Below are positions 7,154 through 12,060 of a DNA stretch of 12,060 nt, piece after piece. The translations under genes and the position numbers were made by a program. Under the pieces are notes generated by a model. That model saw only the letters and a program-made list of their open reading frames with translations. It searched no databases and had not been told where the DNA came from. The DNA comes from Jimgerdemannia flammicorona. Its lineage: Eukaryota > Mucoromycota > Endogonomycetes > Endogonales > Endogonaceae. Every line of letters starts with the position of its first letter. The first letter of the stretch is position 1. The stretch lies in contig RBNI01005837.1 of NCBI GenBank assembly GCA_003990745.1, forward strand, positions 1 to 12,060, in the 5' to 3' direction.

Positions 7154-9088
7154 TCATCGGGCAGTCACAGGGAAACCAAAACGAAGCAAAGTGGTACATA
7201 GAGTCTTGTTGGACTGTTGATATAGCCATCGGGCTGTGTCATATTGGACGACAAGCAACGGGAGAGGAAAAGTGGAGTGAGGGATGGGGGGGTAGGAATA
7301 AAGGGGGGGAGTGAGAAGTGAAGTTCGGACCTTAAGCCAATCAACCAAACTCAATTGAGTGATTACAACATCAACAGGGTATCCTTTCCTGTGAATCAGA
7401 AATTCGGCCAATGACCGACACTCATCAAGCCAGTCATGGCGAGAGGAGTAGAGTAGAGCAAGGCAGTGGGCCTCGTTCACAATACATAGATGGAGCATCT
7501 TCCTAGGATAATTACTCAACCAGTCGACAAACTGCGTACTACGCGGGAACTTGGCAAAGCGGCCAGTACGGAATGGTGCAACTCAGATTTCCAGGTCCAG
7601 ATAATGGCACAGTCCAGCAGACAAGACTTCTTATTCAATACGATGGTGTGGGGGATATACAGTACTGAAGATCGAGACCAAGTCCATAATCACGGGCATA
7701 AAGACAATCAAATCGTCAATATACCAGTGAAACTTTAGCCCAGCAGCGATGGCTCAGCTAAGCAAATGGTCAGGCGCTTGCAAGGCATGCAACTCATGAG
7801 CAAAACCAACAAGATTGGTAAGATCCGGAGCACAATTAGTGCCCATAGCAATACCAGTCACAGAGCAGAAGGAACCAATGATGGATGTGAATGTCATACA
7901 AGTCATGACTATGCAGACAAGGCTGAGAATGGCATTAAGCAGCAAAGAGCCAGGGGGGAAGGCCACCAATGACAAAAAGGTGAGGCAGTCGATGCACTCA
8001 TCTAATGTGATCCTGGTGTAGAAGGCGGCAAAATCTCCAGTAGCAACAAAGATGCAATCTGACACATCTAGGTAATCTGACTGAACTAATTGTAATAGTT
8101 TGAGTATATCATGTAGAGGTGAACAATGTGAGTAACCCACATTATGACACAGATGGGCTGACTATAGGCAGAGAAAGCAAGATAGGAAATATGAAATCTC
8201 AGTCGTGGGAGAGTTAAAAGCACCAATGATAGGACACCATGCCACATGTGCCCCTTTGTGTACCTTGGGCAGCGCATGAAACACGGGTAGTTTACTATCA
8301 TTAGGCTCTATGAGATATTCCCAAATTGGTATACAACTTCGGTCACCGATGCAGAACTCGAGTAGACTAAGAAGATCTAGCCTCACTGATTCTCTGATGT
8401 CATCAATCATAGAGAAATCATTCATATACACAGGATTGTGAAGGAGGGACCAAAGACCGTCTAGATATAGAGCACGCAGAATTATGGCAAACCTCAGATT
8501 TTTGTCAGTAAGACAGACAGTAAAGTCATCATGAGCATGGATGCCTTTGAGAAGGCGACGGAACCTCTTCGGTACAAGTGCACTGGACACATTCATCATG
8601 GGTCAGACAGCTTGATTTAGGGTGGCACTCATATGGAGCATAATTTGTATATTTTCCATACAATGCGGTGGTCGCCATTTAGATGGCACCCAGGCAGAGA
8701 TCTCCAGGACATCATCAGGATTACCTATAGAGGTCCAGAAGGTGGCAAGGTCGAGATGCTGTTGAAACGACAACAATGAAATCGGATCAATGGTGCTGTT
8801 CATCGAAGCCAACCCAGGGAGAACGAACTTAGGGCCAAAGTTCAGCATATACGTGAGCTCGGGGGTAAGCTAAGGCAGAGGTATATCAGTAACAAAGCCC
8901 TCCTCAGTAAACATCCGAAACTAAGGGACAAAGAACTGACTTAAACGAGAACTGGGAAGAGAAGACACAAAGGCAAAATCCTCAATAGGTATCAAGACCA
9001 CTACCCCACATAGAATGGGGACATCAGGGCCAAACCACACTACTGGGAAGTCATATAAGACTTTTGGGCTGGGGACCTCTAGTTTTTT
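7154..9088 (-). pseudogene. Penelope-like reverse transcriptase
   Basis: This is the polymerase of the PLE. In one frame it has LTPELTYMLNFGPKFV (near 8870-8825), then CLTDKNLRFAIIL, then LPVFHALPKVHKG and CPIIGAFNSPT (8290-8206). Motif A is GDFAAFYTRI, with Asp at 8035. GIAMGTNCAPDLTNL is at 7855-7811, and FHWYIDDLIVF holds the catalytic YIDD at 7723-7712. CHYLDLEI is near 7589. The thumb is FVDWLSNYPRKMLH with ...FLIHRKGYP. The LPKxHK, MGTNCAP and RGYP-type motifs are typical of PLE polymerases. After the thumb there is a Pro-rich stretch and about 50 residues more, but no GIY-YIG domain. Seven in-frame nonsense codons (8923, 8872, 8605, 8164, 7756, 7633, 7585) break it and I find no frameshift. 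The 5' limit is set by the frameshift site joining it to ORF1. Confidence 0.88.
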
Positions 9089-10238
9089 GAAGCCAGAGGA
9101 CAGGTGTCACCAACATTATGCCAGACAATATGGCACTTGGTAGTAGTACACTTGTTGCACTGCAGTACAAATACCCTGGCAGTACTCTTAGACAAGCAGC
9201 TTGAAGTCGATGAGTGGCTAGTCTCGTTGGAAGTAGAGGAAATGGATGGGGAAGATGAAGCCTTATATGCTCACTTGACCCCTTTTACAGAACCCACTGT
9301 TACAGCAGGGGCGAGGGGGCAAGGACTCTGGTGGGCCTTCATAGGCATACCAAGGCGTCCAGAACAGCTATGGCAGTTCGGTACGGCAGAGGCCGAAGTC
9401 ACACTCACACCCTTAGCCTTTCCTGTGGCACCCACAGGCGTAGCAGTAGAGGGTGGGGGGGTGGGGACACTCTTTTTCGGTCAGGCAGAACTAGCAGCAG
9501 CAGAAGCAAATGTGCATTTAGCACCTGGAGAGACAATCTCAGGGTGCTTCCCAAGCTCCTCAACTATGGCTTTGTGGGCGGCAGCAGAAATTCCATCTTA
9601 TAGAGAGAGGATGCAGGGGCAGTCAGGTGGATGGCAGCAGCAGCAGCTTTAGTAGTGGCGGCGGCAGCGAGATGGCAAGACTGATGCATGACAATGTCAA
9701 AACCACGGAACAGAAACAAATTTGTTTTGGCCCTGTTGGTGGCAGCGAGGGTAGCAATATTCTTGGCAACCCTCTGAGTGATATCAACTGAAACTCCAAA
9801 AAACTGATGGGCTTTGGAAGAACCAGTCATGGCTCTGTCGATTTTAGCATACTGGTCCTTAGCATACTGGGCAGCAGCCTCTTGATCAGAGACAGTAGCC
9901 TTGATAGCGGCAGTAGTGTGGCACTTAGCTTCTGCCGAAGTATCAGCAAGAGTAGTAGCACGCTATTCTTCGGAGAGGAGGGCGATCGTAGCAGTGACCT
10001 TCTTGGAGGGAGTAAACTTCCAGTTGGCAACTTGGGCCCTCAAGAAGTCAGCATGGCACTGGTGTATGGCAGCAATCTCGAGAGTACAAAGCACTCCAGT
10101 GCAAGCAGCACGGAAGAGAGCAGGGACCTCGTCAAGTGAGGCAGTCAAGTAGACAGCCAGGTCATTGAAGTTCGCCAAATCAGTGAATGAAGCTTTGGGG
10201 ATAGCAGCATCACCTTCTACATTCATGTTATCTGTCAT
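9079..10238 (-). pseudogene. PLE ORF1 protein with candidate zinc-binding C-terminus
   Basis: The start is the ATG at 10238 (MTDNMNVEGD), six bases after the pLTR, matching the start of the second copy at 11447. The N-terminal ~225 codons stay in one frame to about 9640, apart from one TAG at 9962 where the other copy has CAG. They are Ala-rich and probably helical, including a small QYAKDQYAK duplication. Around a GCA repeat at 9634-9647 the sensible frame changes. It goes on through AHKAIVEELGKHPEI, a Ser/Thr/Pro-rich linker, and then C-x2-C-x4-C-x4-H-x5-C at 9159-9100. It ends at TAG 9081-9079. Stops at 9600, 9483 and 9273 interrupt this part. The function is unknown to me; RNA or protein binding, as for other retroelement ORF1 proteins, is inference. 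Confidence 0.65.
9082..9088 (-). promoter_or_regulatory. Candidate -1 ribosomal frameshift site between ORF1 and RT
   Basis: In the ORF1 frame the minus strand reads TCA AAA AAC TAG. A AAA AAC is a perfect X XXY YYZ slippery heptamer, one of the efficient eukaryotic ones, followed at once by the ORF1 stop. Slipping back one base gives AAA AAA CTA GAG, which is exactly the RT frame. No convincing downstream pseudoknot was found by eye. A plain 1-nt indel in an A6 run is the alternative. Confidence 0.5.
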
Positions 10239-10243
10239 GTTAT

Positions 10244-10941
10244 GTATTATAAAATGAGAAGATAATAGAGGAATAGTGTTGAGTGAGATGTGATACTATT
10301 ACAGCAGATATGAAGGTTGGTAGTAAAAGGTCAAAATAGTGAATAGCTTATGTGAATTTTCACAATAGAACAATAGCAAGTAGAATAAAGTATTTTCCAA
10401 AACAAGGTGTAATAGATCTGCAACCCGCCCATGGCACTATGATATGTGGTAGTCTTTATTCAAAAATGAGAACAAAGTTTGGATAAACAAAGACACAGAT
10501 CTAACCCCAGAATTCCAGAAGTAGAATGGTGCATAAGTACCTGAACCTTGCCCTGATCCAAACAAAAGTCCGAATCGGGCTTTGTCGATCTACACATGTG
10601 ATGGGCCATTAAAAACCTGATATAGAAACAATCGGAAAAAGGTACCAGTCACATGATCTAATATTACACAATCAGTAAACAATACCAAAATGGAACTAGA
10701 CCAATGATGTATCACATGTCATCACATGATTGTCACTTATAGGTTTAAAAACCTAAAAATCGTCAGCACTCGAAGGTGCAGGCGTCAGGCCTAGAGCCTC
10801 ACAACCGGAGCGGAGTAGAGCCTCAGCACTGGAGCAAGTGAAGCGAGCAGAGGTAGACAGGCATCACGGAGTATAGGTATACAGGTGTCAGGCCTAGAGC
10901 CTTGCGCCGGAGGTTGACCGGTGATTTTTCGCATTTTTAAA
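10244..10941 (-). repeat. 5' pLTR (terminal direct repeat) of the PLE
   Basis: This is the second copy of the 6346-7043 repeat, lying immediately upstream of ORF1, so it should hold the promoter. An AATAAA equivalent sits at 10460-10455 (minus). The TATATA found at the matching place in the 3' copy (6546-6552) reads TATGTG here. The repeat stops about six bases before the ORF1 ATG, so the start codon is not part of the repeat. Its far end joins an inverted, truncated PLE copy through a shared TTTTTAAAC. Confidence 0.85.
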
Positions 10942-11224
10942 CCTATAAGTGACAATTACATGATGACATGTGATATGTCATTGGTCTAGTTCCATTTTAG
11001 CATTATTTACTGATTGTGTAACATTAGATCACATGACTGGTACCTTTTCCCAATTGTTTCTATATTGGGTTTTTAATGGCCCATCACGTGTGTAGATTGA
11101 CAAAGCCCGATTCGGACTTTTGTTTGGATTGGGGCAAGGTTCAGGTACTTATGCACCGTTCTACTTCCAGAATTCTGGAATTAGATCCGTGTCTTTGTTT
11201 ATCTGAACTTTGTTCTCATTTTTG

Positions 11225-11230
11225 AATAAA
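11225..11230 (+). terminator. AATAAA signal in the truncated pLTR copy
   Basis: AATAAA on the plus strand, at the place equivalent to the signals in the two other pLTR copies. Conservation in three copies supports it being a real feature of the element. Confidence 0.3.
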
Positions 11231-11446
11231 GATCGCCACGTATCATGGTGCCATGGGCAGGTTGCAGATCTATTGCACCTTGCTTCAGAAAATACTTTAT
11301 TCTACTTGCTATTATTCCGTCATGAAAATTCACATAAGCTATTCACTGTTTTGACCTTTTACCGCCAACCTTCATATCTGCCATAACAGTATCACATCTC
11401 GCTCAACACTATTCCTCTATTATCTACTTGTTTTATAATACACAAC

Positions 11447-11812
11447 ATGATAGATAACATGAATGTAGATGGCGATGCTGCTATTCCCAAAGCTTCATTT
11501 ACCGATTTGGTGAACTTCAATGACCTGGCTGTCTACTTGACCACCTCGCTCGACGAGGTCCCTGCTCCCTTCCGTGCTGCTTGCACTGGAGTGCTTTGCA
11601 CTCTTAAGGTTGCCGCCATGTACCAGCGTCATGCTGACTTCTTGAGGGCCCAAGTTGCCGACTGGAAGTTTACTCCCTCCAAGAAGGTCGCTGCTACAAT
11701 CACCCTCCTCCCCGAGGAACAGTGTGCCACCACTCTTGCTAATGCTTCGGCAGAAGCTAAGCACCACGCTACCACCGCTATCAAGGCTGCCATCTCTGAT
11801 CAAGAGGCTTAG
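11447..11812 (+). CDS. PLE ORF1, N-terminal fragment, open
   Basis: A 121-codon open frame from ATG 11447 (MIDNMNVDGDAAIPKASFTD), with A at -3 and six bases from the end of the pLTR. Over the first 91 residues 77 match the ORF1 of the minus-strand copy, many of the differences being explained by single transitions. Its last codons are element sequence up to GAGGCT. The stop TAG at 11810 comes from flanking DNA beyond the break at 11807, so the C-terminus is an accident of truncation. The domain is Ala-rich and probably helical, with no catalytic motif. It retains an intact promoter-proximal region, so transcription is possible. A functional product is unlikely, except perhaps as a dominant fragment or as RNA. 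Confidence 0.6.
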   Translation: MIDNMNVDGDAAIPKASFTDLVNFNDLAVYLTTSLDEVPAPFRAACTGVLCTLKVAAMYQRHADFLRAQVADWKFTPSKKVAATITLLPEEQCATTLANASAEAKHHATTAIKAAISDQEA

Positions 11813-12060
11813 TGCTCCGAACGAGTCAATCCGGATGGATTCGAATCGGCATTGTTTTGATTTCCAAATTAGACAATTAAATGTTTACATCAATAACTTG
11901 ATGAATAATCATCCAAATTTGATGATCTTGGTGTCATTTGAAAGCCCTTAATAAGGCCTTTCTAATGATACCAAGAACATTATAATCGGATTACGTGTTG
12001 CCGAGATATTAAGGAAAACGTTCCATTTGACGAAATTTCCAAAATCGGCAAATCAAAGAA
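11808..12060. other. Unassigned AT-rich sequence beyond the PLE
   Basis: I see no coding region here. It keeps CpG (about a dozen in 250 bp), so it belongs neither to the CpG-poor Gypsy elements nor, by homology, to the PLE. It holds a strong hairpin (separate entry). It may be host intergenic DNA or part of another repeat family running out of the window. Confidence 0.5.
11927..11975. repeat. 49-nt near-perfect hairpin
   Basis: The arms CTTGGTGTCATTTGAAAG and CTTTCTAATGATACCAAG pair over 18 positions with one G-T and one T-T. A C-C mismatch follows, then CCTT/AAGG around an AAT loop. No flanking target duplication was found. It could be a small foldback element, an attenuator-like or transcript-processing structure, or a core of a dispersed repeat. 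Confidence 0.6.

Larger units (their letters stand above)
6334..10941 (-). mobile_element. Penelope-like element (PLE), near full length, endonuclease-less type
   Basis: The layout on the minus strand is pLTR (10941-10244), ORF1 (from 10238), RT (to 7154), ~110-nt 3' leader, second pLTR (7043-6346), A12 tail. Direct terminal repeats that form a pLTR, an ORF1 before RT, and the RT motifs described below are PLE hallmarks. The ~110 nt between the RT end and the 3' repeat leave no space for the GIY-YIG endonuclease of canonical Penelope. This matches endonuclease-deficient PLEs such as Athena of rotifers and Coprina of basidiomycetes. Base composition differs sharply from the Gypsy elements to the left. 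Both reading frames are broken by nonsense codons, so the copy is dead. Confidence 0.82.
9876..11807. repeat. Long imperfect inverted repeat made by two PLE copies
   Basis: The left arm is about 9876-10756 and the right arm about 10936-11807, with a spacer of roughly 180 nt (10757-10935). Each arm holds most of the pLTR plus about 120 ORF1 codons. The two pLTR promoters would point away from each other, minus from the left arm and plus from the right. Read-through transcripts could fold into long hairpin RNA. Boundaries are by eye. Confidence 0.8.
10936..11812 (+). mobile_element. Second PLE copy, truncated, head to head with the first
   Basis: The plus strand repeats the reverse complement of the 5' pLTR and the first part of ORF1. 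It starts at TTTTTAAACCTATAAG, lacking the outer ~180 nt of the repeat. It ends at 11807, where homology to the first copy stops inside ORF1 (after GATCAAGAGGCT). It is less decayed than the first copy: the ORF1 codon that is TAG there is CAG here, and several CpG are kept. PLEs often carry inverted or tandem partial copies at the 5' end, which fits. RT is absent. Confidence 0.85.

Noticed and set aside
7490..8021. Short plus-strand open frames (7490-7738, 7766-7972, 7815-8021)
   Set aside because: They are antisense shadows of the PLE RT, overlapping its MGTNCAP and YIDD motifs.
9104..9652. 182-codon open frame on the plus strand
   Set aside because: It lies antisense to the PLE ORF1. The minus strand there has the Cys/His motif, Ser/Pro-rich linker and the correct order relative to RT, and the plus-strand product shows no recognisable domain.
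6325..11820. Target-site duplication around the whole PLE pair
   Set aside because: The bases before 6334 (GGTCTGAG) and after 11807 (TAGTGCTCC) do not match, and the right flank is not a continuation of the Gypsy-like Gag.

Overview
The window is a mobile-element graveyard from a eukaryotic, most likely fungal and probably basidiomycete, genome. No single-copy host gene, tRNA, rRNA, CRISPR array or bacterial-type operon is visible. The fungal reading rests on the kinds of elements present: a Ty3/Gypsy element with an initiator-tRNA-type primer site, and an endonuclease-less Penelope-like element (PLE) of the kind known from basidiomycetes. It also rests on the C-to-T type of decay. Species cannot be told from the sequence.

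Region 1 (1-5111, minus strand) is the 5' part of a Ty3/Gypsy LTR retrotransposon. Reading leftwards from 5111 it has a complete 465-bp 5' LTR (TGTAAC...ATTACA), a primer-binding site, Gag with a zinc knuckle, a five-motif dUTPase domain, aspartic protease, reverse transcriptase (RT), RNase H and integrase with a GPF motif. The window ends before the 3' LTR. The frame is uninterrupted by indels from 4556 to about 1985, but carries many nonsense codons. Active-site Asp residues of RT and integrase are changed to Asn.

Region 2 (5112-6333, minus strand) is the Gag and pre-protease part of a second, even more decayed Gypsy-like element. Element 1 is inserted into it. Regions 1 and 2 are almost devoid of CpG.

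Region 3 (6334-10941, minus strand) is a nearly complete PLE, and base composition changes abruptly at its border. It has a roughly 700-bp terminal direct repeat (pLTR) at each end, ORF1 with a candidate zinc-binding motif, and an RT with recognisable PLE motifs including YIDD. There is no room for a GIY-YIG endonuclease, and it ends in an A12 tail. ORF1 and RT are joined at a perfect -1 frameshift heptamer (A AAA AAC) directly followed by a stop. The RT frame has seven nonsense codons, each one C-to-T step from a sense codon, and no indel that I can see.

Region 4 (10936-11812, plus strand) is a second, truncated PLE copy placed head to head with the first. It holds part of a pLTR and the first ~120 codons of ORF1. 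Together the two copies form an inverted repeat with arms of about 870-880 bp.

Region 5 (11808-12060) is unassigned AT-rich sequence with a strong 49-nt hairpin.

Nothing here looks able to transpose by itself. The parts most worth following up are the retrotransposon dUTPase, the candidate PLE frameshift site, the head-to-head PLE pair, the CpG boundary and the terminal hairpin.
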